Below, in pieces: positions 16,952 to 25,249 of a stretch of DNA of 64,000 nt. The position numbers and the translations under genes are program-made. The notes beneath the pieces were generated by a model. The model saw only the letters and a program-made list of their open reading frames with translations, did not search any database and was not told where the DNA came from. How positions within the stretch are numbered: position 1 is the stretch's first letter; each line of letters begins with the position of its first letter. Source of the DNA: Oligoflexales bacterium (GTDB lineage Bacteria > Bdellovibrionota_B > Oligoflexia > Oligoflexales > RGVZ01); the NCBI GenBank assembly GCA_947494335.1, contig CANLUT010000005.1, positions 1 through 64,000 of the forward strand. The letters are read 5' to 3'.

Positions 16952-17377
16952 ATGGCTGGTGGAGCGTTAGAACCTCAAGATGACGGTGAGATTACGGGCA
17001 TCAACGTCACGCCTTTAGTGGACGTGATGTTGGTTCTCTTGATTATCTTCATGGTGACATCGACTTACATTGTTCAGCAATCAATCCAGGTGCAGTTGCC
17101 AAAGGCTGATACGGGTGAAAATACTCCTAAGTTGAAAAATCTCGCCTTCGTTGTGGATAAATCTGGTGTGATTTTTCTCGATGGCAAACAGATTAGTCTG
17201 GAGGATATAGCCACTCGCGTATCCTCGGAGAAATCGGCTGATCCCAATGTTCAGCTGCAAGCATTGGTTGCTGCAGATAAAGATACGCCCCATGGATTTG
17301 TCGTCGGTTTGATTGATGCTGTGCGTCGTCAGGGCATCACAGATCTTGCGATTAACGTCGAAAATTCTGGTCTCTGA
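16952..17377 (+). CDS. ExbD/TolR-family protein
   Basis: The 141-residue protein has one N-terminal membrane helix with the essential Asp in NVTPLVDVMLVLLIIFMV, then a ~95-residue periplasmic domain ending in RRQGITDLAINVE, typical of ExbD/TolR. The Asp carries protons inside the ExbB-type pore. The neighbouring ExbB-like gene completes the motor unit. It converges with the gene ending at 17403. Confidence 0.92.
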   Translation: MAGGALEPQDDGEITGINVTPLVDVMLVLLIIFMVTSTYIVQQSIQVQLPKADTGENTPKLKNLAFVVDKSGVIFLDGKQISLEDIATRVSSEKSADPNVQLQALVAADKDTPHGFVVGLIDAVRRQGITDLAINVENSGL

Positions 17378-17402
17378 TCTAAGTTCCTAAATACTAATTT
17401 TA

Positions 17403-18197
17403 TTAGCGTTTCGTCGCTTTAATCTTATTTACCACGTAGGCGTTGTTGATTTTTTCTTCACTGATCTCTTCGCGCCAGTTTTGCAAATCCAGTTGCTGTT
17501 TGAATAAAACAGTCGATGTCATAATCTGAGCTTGGCGCAGGGTTGCCAATACCTGCTCGGATAAGTTTTCCCGTCTCTGCGCCAACTCGTGCCTGGCCGA
17601 GAGCTCGGCTTTGGTTACATCAAGTGAATAGATCACCGGTGGCGGCGGAACGGGACTTTCAAGGCCTTTTTTACGCCGAACCAGAAATTTTTCGATCCGC
17701 AGCATCTCGCGTCCTTCAACGCGTTTCTCGCGCATCTCATCAATAAATGCGTTGTGTTCTTCAAGCCGCAGGAGACGATGCTTGCGCTCCGCCCGGAAGC
17801 GCTCGAACCAGGTCATCAGGATGCGAAAGCGCTGTTCGCTCATTTGCGTCTCATAGAACACTCGTGCGTCTTCTTGAGCGACGGCGAAGACGTGCTCTTC
17901 CCGCTGTTTAATACGTTGCTCTTCGTTGGCGTGAACGTTTTTCCAGTAGGTCATCCTTATCCATTCCCAGTCGATGAATGTAAGATCTTGGAGCCGCTTT
18001 TTGCGTGCGGCCCATTTTGGATTTTCTCGAAGTGCCGAGGGTTCAGTAGGAAGCGGCGGTTGACTGGGAAATCTCTTCTCAAACTTTACAGCCATGGAGT
18101 TGTCGAAATTTTGATCGTACTTTTCCCGATCCTTGAACTCTGTGCTCTCCAAGGATTTGTACAAATCAGCATTTTCTGCGTGCTTTGGTATCTTCAT
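17403..18197 (-). CDS. Highly charged helical protein, unknown function
   Basis: The 264-residue cytosolic protein has no signal or membrane segment and is extremely rich in Arg, Lys and Glu. Most of it (about residues 60-250) is predicted helical or coiled coil, with W-containing elements WEWIRMTYWKN and WFERFRAERKHRLLRLEEH and a short proline stretch PVPPPP near residue 190. The start ATG 18197 follows a GGAGCAACG-like site. I do not recognise it; it may be a structural or nucleic-acid-binding protein. It lies convergent to the ExbD gene. Confidence 0.72.
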   Translation of the reverse strand: MKIPKHAENADLYKSLESTEFKDREKYDQNFDNSMAVKFEKRFPSQPPLPTEPSALRENPKWAARKKRLQDLTFIDWEWIRMTYWKNVHANEEQRIKQREEHVFAVAQEDARVFYETQMSEQRFRILMTWFERFRAERKHRLLRLEEHNAFIDEMREKRVEGREMLRIEKFLVRRKKGLESPVPPPPVIYSLDVTKAELSARHELAQRRENLSEQVLATLRQAQIMTSTVLFKQQLDLQNWREEISEEKINNAYVVNKIKATKR

Positions 18198-18227
18198 GGC
18201 TAACCCGGTCGTTGCTCCTTAGTCCTA

Positions 18228-19103
18228 TTAATGTCCCCACCATCCTGTAGCCCAGGTTTCTGAACTTAGAAGGTTTTGACCAACGATGTTTGGATGGAAA
18301 CAATCAAAATCACTGAGATGATCACGCTCAAAAGGGTATTCAGCCAGACGGGCATTGTATAAAACATGCTGTGGATGGCGGGCCGCAATGTCTTTTAAGG
18401 AGTCATTTGCGTTTTGCCATTGTTTTTCAAAAATACTTAGTTCGTCGCTAGAGATGACATCGCGCAGCAAATTTTGACATATTCCATAGCGACTCCATTT
18501 GACCTGGCACGATGATCCGCTGCCAATTCGCTGGAGTCTTGGCATGTCAGGAATGCTAACCAGTAGAATTTTGATACTTGGATTTCGCGCAATTAGTTTT
18601 TGGATCGCGCGCTCAACGCGAACGGTATACTGCTGCATATCGGACTGCTTACCGTCACCAAGAGGTTTGCTGTGAGCGCACAGATCATTGGCGCCAATCA
18701 GCATGGTCGCGTAATGGATTGGCACCGCTTTGACAGCCTCGACTTGTTCGTCGAGATCCGTAGATTTCCCGCCCGTTTTGGCGACGTTGTGGACAACGAC
18801 TTGCTTGCCAGTGGTCTCTTCCAGCAGCTCCGCGTGACTCTTTACCTGGCCGCGTCGAAACAAACCAACATTGTCACTGTTGCCGGTGGCCCAGCTGTTC
18901 CATGGGTGATCTTTGGGTCCGTTTGTATTGAAGGCTCTGGTGATCGAGTCTCCGAAGGCCGCCATGTGCAGCACGGATTGATTAGCGAACGTTTTAACGG
19001 CTTGCGCATGTGCATCTCGGCTTTCTGCAGCCATCGACAAGCTCGTCGTCAGCAATGAAGCGCCCCCAAATAGAGTCCCGATAACCATCCTTGGTCTAAA
19101 CAT
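18228..19103 (-). CDS. Exported SGNH/GDSL hydrolase
   Basis: An N-terminal signal peptide (to about residue 26, SMAAES) leads a 291-residue protein with the four SGNH blocks: GDS with nucleophile Ser53, block II around KTGG, block III GANDLC, and block V DCFHPN with Asp267 and His270. The family includes esterases, lipases and acyl-hydrolases acting on lipids or carbohydrates, here in the periplasm or outside the cell. Longer loops between blocks III and V are of the PLB1-like type. It is preceded by a strong nested inverted repeat at 19108-19152. Substrate unknown. Confidence 0.88.
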   Translation of the reverse strand: MFRPRMVIGTLFGGASLLTTSLSMAAESRDAHAQAVKTFANQSVLHMAAFGDSITRAFNTNGPKDHPWNSWATGNSDNVGLFRRGQVKSHAELLEETTGKQVVVHNVAKTGGKSTDLDEQVEAVKAVPIHYATMLIGANDLCAHSKPLGDGKQSDMQQYTVRVERAIQKLIARNPSIKILLVSIPDMPRLQRIGSGSSCQVKWSRYGICQNLLRDVISSDELSIFEKQWQNANDSLKDIAARHPQHVLYNARLAEYPFERDHLSDFDCFHPNIVGQNLLSSETWATGWWGH

Positions 19104-19107
19104 AAAG

Positions 19108-19152
19108 CCCCCTCCGCTGGCGATGTCACGTCATGGACATCAGGTGAGGGGG
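19108..19152. promoter_or_regulatory. Nested inverted repeat in the leader of the SGNH hydrolase gene
   Basis: CCCCCTC at 19108-19114 pairs with GAGGGGG at 19146-19152. Inside, GATGTC (19122-19127) pairs with GACATC (19136-19141) around an 8-base loop. The element lies just upstream of the hydrolase start (19103) and overlaps where its ribosome site would be, so it could act as an RNA hairpin over the start or as an operator. No T-tract follows on either strand, so a terminator is less likely. Confidence 0.5.
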
Positions 19153-19219
19153 TATCGTCAGGGTGGGCGCTATATTTAGATATTTCGCAAAATATTAATA
19201 AAAAACCAGTAAATTCAAT

Positions 19220-19486
19220 CTATTGCTTGATCGAGCGCCAGTCACTGACAAGCTTGTAGCGGTTTTCAGTTCGCCCGCCCTTAGCAGTCACTTGGTATTT
19301 GACCACTATTTGGCTACGCACCAGCTCATCCACAACTGACTCAGGAAAGCCCTGGGACTCAAGCTCTGCGCGATTGATATCGCGCCCGTGGCGCTGTTTC
19401 CAATCGCTGAGTAATTTTTTGGCTCGTGCGGCAGTTAACTGATCAACCATGGGTTGGTGTTTGTCAGGAATCGTGGATTTTTTCAT
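19220..19486 (-). CDS. Small hypothetical protein
   Basis: Start ATG 19486 (a TTG directly ahead is an alternative), with no clear Shine-Dalgarno. The 88-residue basic product has a helical N-terminal half and a C-terminal part KGGRTENRYKLVSDW that looks like a winged-helix wing. I cannot assign a family. It is transcribed away from the glutamate-cysteine ligase gene, sharing a ~95-bp divergent promoter region. Confidence 0.6.
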   Translation of the reverse strand: MKKSTIPDKHQPMVDQLTAARAKKLLSDWKQRHGRDINRAELESQGFPESVVDELVRSQIVVKYQVTAKGGRTENRYKLVSDWRSIKQ

Positions 19487-19580
19487 CAAAAAAATAACCG
19501 ATGTAACGCTAAAAATCGCTGATAAGGCGGATATTTAAGTGTAGACTAGGGGCCCCTGCTGAGACTTGAGGATAGCCCGA

Positions 19581-21038
19581 ATGAGTCAGTCTAAAACCCT
19601 TGGTCAACCAATGACGCCTGATCGTTGTCGGGAGTGGGTTGATACAAAGGTTTTCCCACTGCAACCGGAATCGTACCGAAACACCTATCCTGAGTTTCCT
19701 GGCTCCGTTGGGCTGGAAATTGAAATGCTTCCTCTATGGTTAAAGAGTGGGGAACTTCCACAAAGCGTGCCACTTCAAGGCGAGTCGAATTCCCTGGCTG
19801 CATGGCTGCGGACCATCTCTCGTGCTCATGGTTGGCAGACAAACGAAAGTGATACGGGAGCCGATCGCTTACTGATGGGCGTTAAACTCGATCAAGAGGA
19901 CAACATATCATTTGAGCCCGGTGGTCAGCTGGAATTCTCATCTCGTCCCTATCACTGCCTGAGCGAAGCGATCAGTCGTACTCTTTATGTTCAGTCATTG
20001 CTTGACCAAGAACTTAGTGATGCCGGTGGCGTGACCTTAACTCAAATTGGTATTAACCCTTGGCATTCGGTAGACGATATTGGTCTCCAGATGAAAAAGC
20101 CTCGTTATCGCGCCATGAATGAGTTTTTCTCAAAAATCAGTTCTTTTGGTCCGAAAATGATGCGTCAGACTTGCACCGTCCAGGTGAATCTCGATTTTGG
20201 TCGAGACGAAGTGACGATGGCGAAACGCTTTCTTGCCAGTATGTTGATTGCGCCGATCAGTGGCGCGATGTTTAACTACAGTGCCTTTGAGAATGGCGCC
20301 TTCTCTGGAATTACGGGGCTGCGTCAGCGCGTCTGGCGTCACCTTGATCCCTCGAGAACGGACATACCTAAACTTGATCGCTTGATTGCAAAAATGGACA
20401 AACAGGCCTGTGTTGACACGTGGACTGATTTTCTGATGCAAGCGCGCGTTGTGTTTGTGACTAATCAGGATTACAAAGTCATGCACACACCGGTCACCTG
20501 GGCCCAATGGATGGAACAGGGAATAAACGGGCAGCGACCGGATGAGTCGGATTTTGAAACCCATCTGAGCCTTCTCTTTCCGGAGGTACGTGCACGTGGA
20601 TTCCTTGAGTTAAGAAGTGTCGACTGTCAGTCGCGGGTTTGGCAGTTCACTCCCGCTGCTTGGTGGACGGGGATTTTGTATGACCCTAAGGCATTGGATC
20701 AAACGTTAGATCTTATGCTGCCCCATCAGGCAAATGTTCGTGAGCTGTTGGGCAAGGCCGATCATGGCCTTGAGGATCCCCTGCTGGCTGATCTTGCCAA
20801 AAAATTAATCAATGTTGCTTCAGAGGGTCTGCGCCGATTGCCTGGTTGTTATTTTGGGGGCGGAGCGTTAAAAACTTTGCAGGTGTTTGCTGACCAGTTC
20901 ACGATGCAGGGCCGGGTGCCGGCCAGTGATTTGGTTGATGAATTTAAGCGATCAGGGCGTTTTGACTTTGCGTGTATCGAGAGGGTGGAGGCGCGTTGGC
21001 GAGACATCCTTGCCAATCGACCTGATCCCGCACTTTAA
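19581..21038 (+). CDS. Glutamate-cysteine ligase family 2 (plant-type GshA / EgtA-like)
   Basis: The start is ATG 19581 behind TTGAGGATAG; an in-frame TTG at 19566 is less likely. The 485-residue protein shows the GCS2 hallmarks: VGLEIEMLP near residue 45, the substrate/metal site FEPGGQLEFSSRP, a TCTVQVNLDFG strand, and a late FLELRSVDCQS. The family joins glutamate to cysteine with ATP, the first step of glutathione, or in actinobacteria of ergothioneine (EgtA). No gshB or egtB-E is nearby. The next gene is NAD-glutamate dehydrogenase, only 44 bases on, so glutamate use may link the two. Exact product uncertain. Confidence 0.85.
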   Translation: MSQSKTLGQPMTPDRCREWVDTKVFPLQPESYRNTYPEFPGSVGLEIEMLPLWLKSGELPQSVPLQGESNSLAAWLRTISRAHGWQTNESDTGADRLLMGVKLDQEDNISFEPGGQLEFSSRPYHCLSEAISRTLYVQSLLDQELSDAGGVTLTQIGINPWHSVDDIGLQMKKPRYRAMNEFFSKISSFGPKMMRQTCTVQVNLDFGRDEVTMAKRFLASMLIAPISGAMFNYSAFENGAFSGITGLRQRVWRHLDPSRTDIPKLDRLIAKMDKQACVDTWTDFLMQARVVFVTNQDYKVMHTPVTWAQWMEQGINGQRPDESDFETHLSLLFPEVRARGFLELRSVDCQSRVWQFTPAAWWTGILYDPKALDQTLDLMLPHQANVRELLGKADHGLEDPLLADLAKKLINVASEGLRRLPGCYFGGGALKTLQVFADQFTMQGRVPASDLVDEFKRSGRFDFACIERVEARWRDILANRPDPAL

Positions 21039-21082
21039 CTTGAAATATCGTTCAACAACCCGTTTTGGATAGGGCATAGACC

Positions 21083-24000
21083 ATGACAATCAATGACAGC
21101 AACTTTCGAAACCAAGAAATTTCCGAAGACGAAGCATCGGGGGCATCGGCATCCGCATTTACATCGGATGCCATGAGTGGCGAGAAGTTGGATCAGTATA
21201 TTGCTAACGTCGCAAAAACGGTGCGTGACAACATGAACCATAGCGTCGATGCTTTGACACCGTGGTTTTTTAACAATATGCCTTCAATCTATTATCAGAC
21301 AACACCCAGTGCCGATAAGGTCAGCCATTTGCAGGCGCTGATTTCCAGTGACCTGTTTGAGACCAAGCAGACCCTGACTCTATGGAGTAAAGACCGTACT
21401 CAGGTCACTTTCATTGGTCCTGGTGGCGATGCGAAGATTTTGGGAGAAGTTGCCGCCAGACTCCATACCTTCAAGATGAAGATGGGCAGCCTTTACGTCA
21501 GTCGTGATGACCGCCTATTCATTGGAAGTTTTACCTGTTCTGGTCATGTTGCAGTTGACCGTAAAAACCCGCGTATTGTCGAAAAACTTCGTTTGGCAAA
21601 AGAACTTGTTTTGGCCGAGCACTCCTCTGAAGAAAAAGACGTTCAGCATTATTTGGATAATCTCGACAATGACTTTGTCATGTATTCAACCGCAGGTCGT
21701 ATTCAGCTAACTTACCGTATGGTGCGCTATATGAAGTCTCATGAGGGAGCACACACCTTCTTTGAGCCGGTTGATGATCGCCCTACTGCACGATTGACCC
21801 TCGGTCTCAAAAATGGCACGCCAGGTGAGGCGCTTGAGCAGATCTTTAATCTTTTGAATCGATACGGTGTAGCGCTGAGTCGAACATTCGTGGTCACTTT
21901 CAGCGAGGGGTACGCAAGTCCGATTTCAATCATCCACTTTCATATTGCCACAACGAGCGGGGCGAAGATTGATGTCGGTGCAGTTCCGATGATCAAGTTG
22001 AACAAAGCTCTCAGGACTATGGGATGGGTTGACTCCGATGAGTTCTCTGCATTTATGGCGCCGCAGTATGGATACTCGATCAACGCTGTGAACCTCGTGC
22101 GGTCATGGGCAACGTGGATTCACGTTATGCTTGGGAAGGATAACTCGTATTACTATAGCAACTATAAAATCCGTACGACTTACTTTAAGTTTGCTGAGAT
22201 CACGAAAGATCTAGTGGCTTGCTTTAGGGCGAAGTTTGACCCGACAGAACAGCGTGCCCGTGAACAGGGACATGTTCAAAAGATGATGGAAGATTTGCAC
22301 AAGAAGATCGAAGTGCTCTCAGATGAAGTTGAACGCAATATTTTCAGTCGAACACTGGCTTTCATCGAAAACACAGAGAAGACCAATTACTTCAGTCAGA
22401 CCAAGACTGGCTTGGCATTTAGAATTAACCCAGATGTTTTGGATAAGAAGCATTATCCCGAGCGTCCATTCTGTATCTTCTTTATTGTTGGTCGCGATTA
22501 CCGCATGTTCCATACGCGTTGGAAGGATATTGCCCGCGGTGGTCTGCGTGTTGTCATGCCTAAAAACCCAACCGACTATGATGTGGCACTGGCTGGGCAT
22601 TATGATGAAGTGTATGGCCTGTCACACGCTCAGCAGCTCAAGAACAAAGATATTCCTGAGGGCGGCGCCAAAGGCGTTCTCGTGTTGAAGCCGGGCGGTG
22701 ACCGCTTGGCAGCAGTCCGCGGAGGTGTGAACGCTCTTCTGGATCTCCTTGTTCGTGACGACGAATCGCATGAAGCTGGACAGGCGAAGATGGTGTCCTA
22801 CTATGAAAAAGACGACATCATTTACCTAGGTCCAGACGAGAATATCACAAACGACTTAATTGAGTGGATTCCCGCACAAGCTGCGCGTCGCGGTTATCCT
22901 TACGCCGCTGCTTTTATGTCGTCCAAGCCAGGTGCTGGCATCAACCATAAAGAATACGGAGTTACGAGCGAAGGTATCAACGTCTTTGTTGAGAATATGT
23001 TGCGCTTTTTGCGTATCGACCCCCGTAAGCAGACGTTCACTATTAAGATGACCGGCGGCCCAGATGGAGACGTTGCGGGCAATGAGCTGAAGATTCTGCA
23101 CCGTGAATATGGTGAAAACGCCAAAGTGGTGGCTATTTCTGATGGCACTGGTGCCGCTCATGATCCAGATGGACTTAATTGGCCAGAGCTTCTTCGCTTG
23201 TTCAAGGCTGGACTTGGGATTGCGGAATTCAACAAGAGTCTGCTGAAGGGCAAAGGAGCATTCCTTGTAAAAGCAGATACTCCTGAAAACATTAAAACTC
23301 GCAATGAGCTTCATGGAGTCATCCCTGCTGATATTTTGATTCCAGGTGGCGGTCGTCCTTATACGGTTAACGACAAGAACTGGGATATTTTCCTCAAAGA
23401 CGGGCATCCCACCTGCAAGGCTGTTGTCGAGGGTGCCAACATCTTCTTCACAGCTGGCGCGCGCAAACGCTTGCAAGAAGCGGGTGTGCTTATGATCAAA
23501 GATAGCTCGGCCAACAAGACCGGGGTGATTTGCTCAAGTTACGAGATTATTGCCTCGCTCACGATCTCGGAAAAAGAATTCTTGGATATTAAGCCTACCT
23601 ATGTCAGTCAGGTTATCGACATTCTGAGAATCAAGGCCGACAACGAGGCGAAGCTTCTGTTCCGAGAATATCTGCGATCTGGAGGAAAACGCACGCTGGT
23701 TGAGTTGTCTATGGATATCAGTCGAGAGATTAACGAAGTGACCGATGTGCTCTTGGATGAATTGACACGTCGTGAAGCAGAGGTTGAGAAGGACGAGTTC
23801 TTCATGGGACTTGTGCTGAATCACTGCCCGAAGATTCTGGTGGAAAAATACCGCGCGCGTATCCTTGAGCGTTTACCTCTTGCTCATAAGATTGCGATTT
23901 TGGCCGCTTATATGGCATCAAACATTGTCTACCGTGAAGGTCTTGGTTGGCTTGATCGGATTCCAGTGGAACAGCGGTATCCAGTCTGCTTGTCATACAT

Positions 24001-24136
24001 GAAAAATGACAAGCTGCGTGGCGAGCTAATGTCGGCTGTTGAAACGTCAGGTCTGCCGCATAAGGATAAGATTATGGCCATCCTTCAGCGAAGTGCCACC
24101 CGCGATTTAACGATCTTGGGTTTGGAGCGTAGCTGA
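21083..24136 (+). CDS. gdh: NAD-dependent glutamate dehydrogenase, large (~115 kDa) class
   Basis: The 1017-residue protein belongs to the Bac_GDH family of NAD-specific glutamate dehydrogenases. It has ~470 residues of regulatory N-terminus, then the catalytic part with WKDIARGGLRVVMPKNP and DIPEGGAKGVLV, the motif with KMTGGPDGDVAGNE for the dinucleotide fold, and EGANIFFTAGARKRL. It converts glutamate to 2-oxoglutarate and ammonia, feeding the citric acid cycle. This length is that of the GDH-115 group, shorter than the ~1600-residue form of Pseudomonas and Streptomyces. It ends only ten bases before the convergent VTT-domain gene. Probably co-transcribed with the ligase before it. Confidence 0.93.
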   Translation: MTINDSNFRNQEISEDEASGASASAFTSDAMSGEKLDQYIANVAKTVRDNMNHSVDALTPWFFNNMPSIYYQTTPSADKVSHLQALISSDLFETKQTLTLWSKDRTQVTFIGPGGDAKILGEVAARLHTFKMKMGSLYVSRDDRLFIGSFTCSGHVAVDRKNPRIVEKLRLAKELVLAEHSSEEKDVQHYLDNLDNDFVMYSTAGRIQLTYRMVRYMKSHEGAHTFFEPVDDRPTARLTLGLKNGTPGEALEQIFNLLNRYGVALSRTFVVTFSEGYASPISIIHFHIATTSGAKIDVGAVPMIKLNKALRTMGWVDSDEFSAFMAPQYGYSINAVNLVRSWATWIHVMLGKDNSYYYSNYKIRTTYFKFAEITKDLVACFRAKFDPTEQRAREQGHVQKMMEDLHKKIEVLSDEVERNIFSRTLAFIENTEKTNYFSQTKTGLAFRINPDVLDKKHYPERPFCIFFIVGRDYRMFHTRWKDIARGGLRVVMPKNPTDYDVALAGHYDEVYGLSHAQQLKNKDIPEGGAKGVLVLKPGGDRLAAVRGGVNALLDLLVRDDESHEAGQAKMVSYYEKDDIIYLGPDENITNDLIEWIPAQAARRGYPYAAAFMSSKPGAGINHKEYGVTSEGINVFVENMLRFLRIDPRKQTFTIKMTGGPDGDVAGNELKILHREYGENAKVVAISDGTGAAHDPDGLNWPELLRLFKAGLGIAEFNKSLLKGKGAFLVKADTPENIKTRNELHGVIPADILIPGGGRPYTVNDKNWDIFLKDGHPTCKAVVEGANIFFTAGARKRLQEAGVLMIKDSSANKTGVICSSYEIIASLTISEKEFLDIKPTYVSQVIDILRIKADNEAKLLFREYLRSGGKRTLVELSMDISREINEVTDVLLDELTRREAEVEKDEFFMGLVLNHCPKILVEKYRARILERLPLAHKIAILAAYMASNIVYREGLGWLDRIPVEQRYPVCLSYMKNDKLRGELMSAVETSGLPHKDKIMAILQRSATRDLTILGLERS

Positions 24137-24146
24137 GTCGGATTGA

Positions 24147-24716
24147 TCACTTATCGATCTTAACTCCGGCGTCGTCAAGCTCGCCTTTAAGGCCCCACAT
24201 GCGATTTAAAAGCTGTGGGGCATGAGAGCCAACGTACGCCATGATTAGAAATTTAATAAATCGACCGATAAAAATCACAGCACAAAGCTGAAGAAGTGGT
24301 GTTTCCGCAAGGCTTGCCAAGATGACTGCGGGCTGCTGCATAATGGGTGTCACTGCGACTACAAAAACAACGATAAGCCCATATTGATGGAAAAATTCTT
24401 CAGTGAGTTTCCAAGTCGTTGAATCGTGGAGGGCCGGGAAGAACTCCAATAGCCAGGGAAGGCCTAGCAGTTCAACGATAGCAGCAAGTCCTAATGCGCC
24501 CACCGTTGAGCCAATAGCGACAGTTAATGCTAGAACAAACCAGCGTTTTGGTGTGAGCATGGCACTTGAAATGAGGATACCATCATTGGGGATTACAAGA
24601 ATTAGATTGTCTAGAGCTGCAAGCAAACCGATTAGTGGCGGATACCAGAAGCGATCGGCGAACGATTGCAAAGATTTTACGGCTTTCTGAATTTTTACGT
24701 GTAATTTATTTGTCAT
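24147..24716 (-). CDS. DedA/VTT-domain membrane protein (YqaA-like)
   Basis: The 189-residue protein has about five hydrophobic segments. The first conserved block LLAALDNLILVIPNDGILISSAML and the second VVFVVAVTPIMQQPAVILASL match the VTT (SNARE-associated) fold of DedA proteins, with re-entrant helices. Family members help flip or transport polyprenyl lipids and other membrane lipids. The shorter length and sequence style fit the YqaA branch. It converges with gdh. Confidence 0.82.
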   Translation of the reverse strand: MTNKLHVKIQKAVKSLQSFADRFWYPPLIGLLAALDNLILVIPNDGILISSAMLTPKRWFVLALTVAIGSTVGALGLAAIVELLGLPWLLEFFPALHDSTTWKLTEEFFHQYGLIVVFVVAVTPIMQQPAVILASLAETPLLQLCAVIFIGRFIKFLIMAYVGSHAPQLLNRMWGLKGELDDAGVKIDK

Positions 24717-24739
24717 GTGCCGATCTGTTTATCTGCGGT

Positions 24740-25249
24740 TCATGGTGCTGGTGGTTCTTGGTTCTTCTGAATAAACTCGGCCCACGGAAGTCCTTCGATT
24801 AAAAGCCGATTCACTTGTGCTTCTCCATTTGATGCAACGGATAGTGTGACAGATCCTTGTTTGTTTTGCACCAAACGGTCAAGTCGAACGGCATATTCCT
24901 GAGGAATGTAATATCGCTCGACACCTGCTTCAAACCTTTGATTTTGGCAAGTGCCCTTTATAAAGTAAGAACATGAGGCTGGCTTGTCACCGTAAACTCT
25001 TTGCTCTTGCGGGCATATATAGATGGTTTGGCCTTGCACGTCAGGGTTTGTGCATAGACCGGGTATGCCATAATCGATCTGATAAATTAGATAGTGGCCA
25101 GATAATAGGTCGCGCGGATCATAACCAGTAATTTTAAATGTGACGATTCTTCCAATTTCTCTGATCGTAGCTTTGTTGATTGCTAGACCTAATAGCGCCA
25201 GAATGGGAAATGCCAAAGCTGCAATGATAAATTTTGGTGAGCGATTCAT
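24740..25249 (-). CDS. GDYXXLXY-domain membrane-anchored protein
   Basis: The start ATG 25249 overlaps the stop of the DUF2157 gene (ATGA), so a longer frame is not needed. A single N-terminal membrane helix (residues ~6-24) is followed by a domain with YDPRDLLSGHYLIYQIDY, the variant of the GDYxxLxY motif that names the family. A Cys-rich middle (CPQEQ..CSYFIKGTC) and the closing LIEGLPWAEFIQ fit. Proteins of this family typically sit beside DUF2157/DUF4401 membrane proteins, as here. Role unknown; an envelope function is inferred. Confidence 0.85.
   Translation of the reverse strand: MNRSPKFIIAALAFPILALLGLAINKATIREIGRIVTFKITGYDPRDLLSGHYLIYQIDYGIPGLCTNPDVQGQTIYICPQEQRVYGDKPASCSYFIKGTCQNQRFEAGVERYYIPQEYAVRLDRLVQNKQGSVTLSVASNGEAQVNRLLIEGLPWAEFIQKNQEPPAP

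Noticed and set aside
17754-18203. 149-residue plus-strand frame opposite the charged helical protein
   Set aside because: It is the complement of a high-quality coding frame and has no start site; it is a shadow of that gene's Arg/Glu codons.
18600-19058. 152-residue plus-strand frame opposite the SGNH hydrolase
   Set aside because: The hydrolase on the other strand has all catalytic blocks and a signal peptide; this frame has no recognisable features.
22856-23476. 206-residue minus-strand frame inside gdh
   Set aside because: Long antisense frame in a highly conserved gene; no start signal and no domain pattern.
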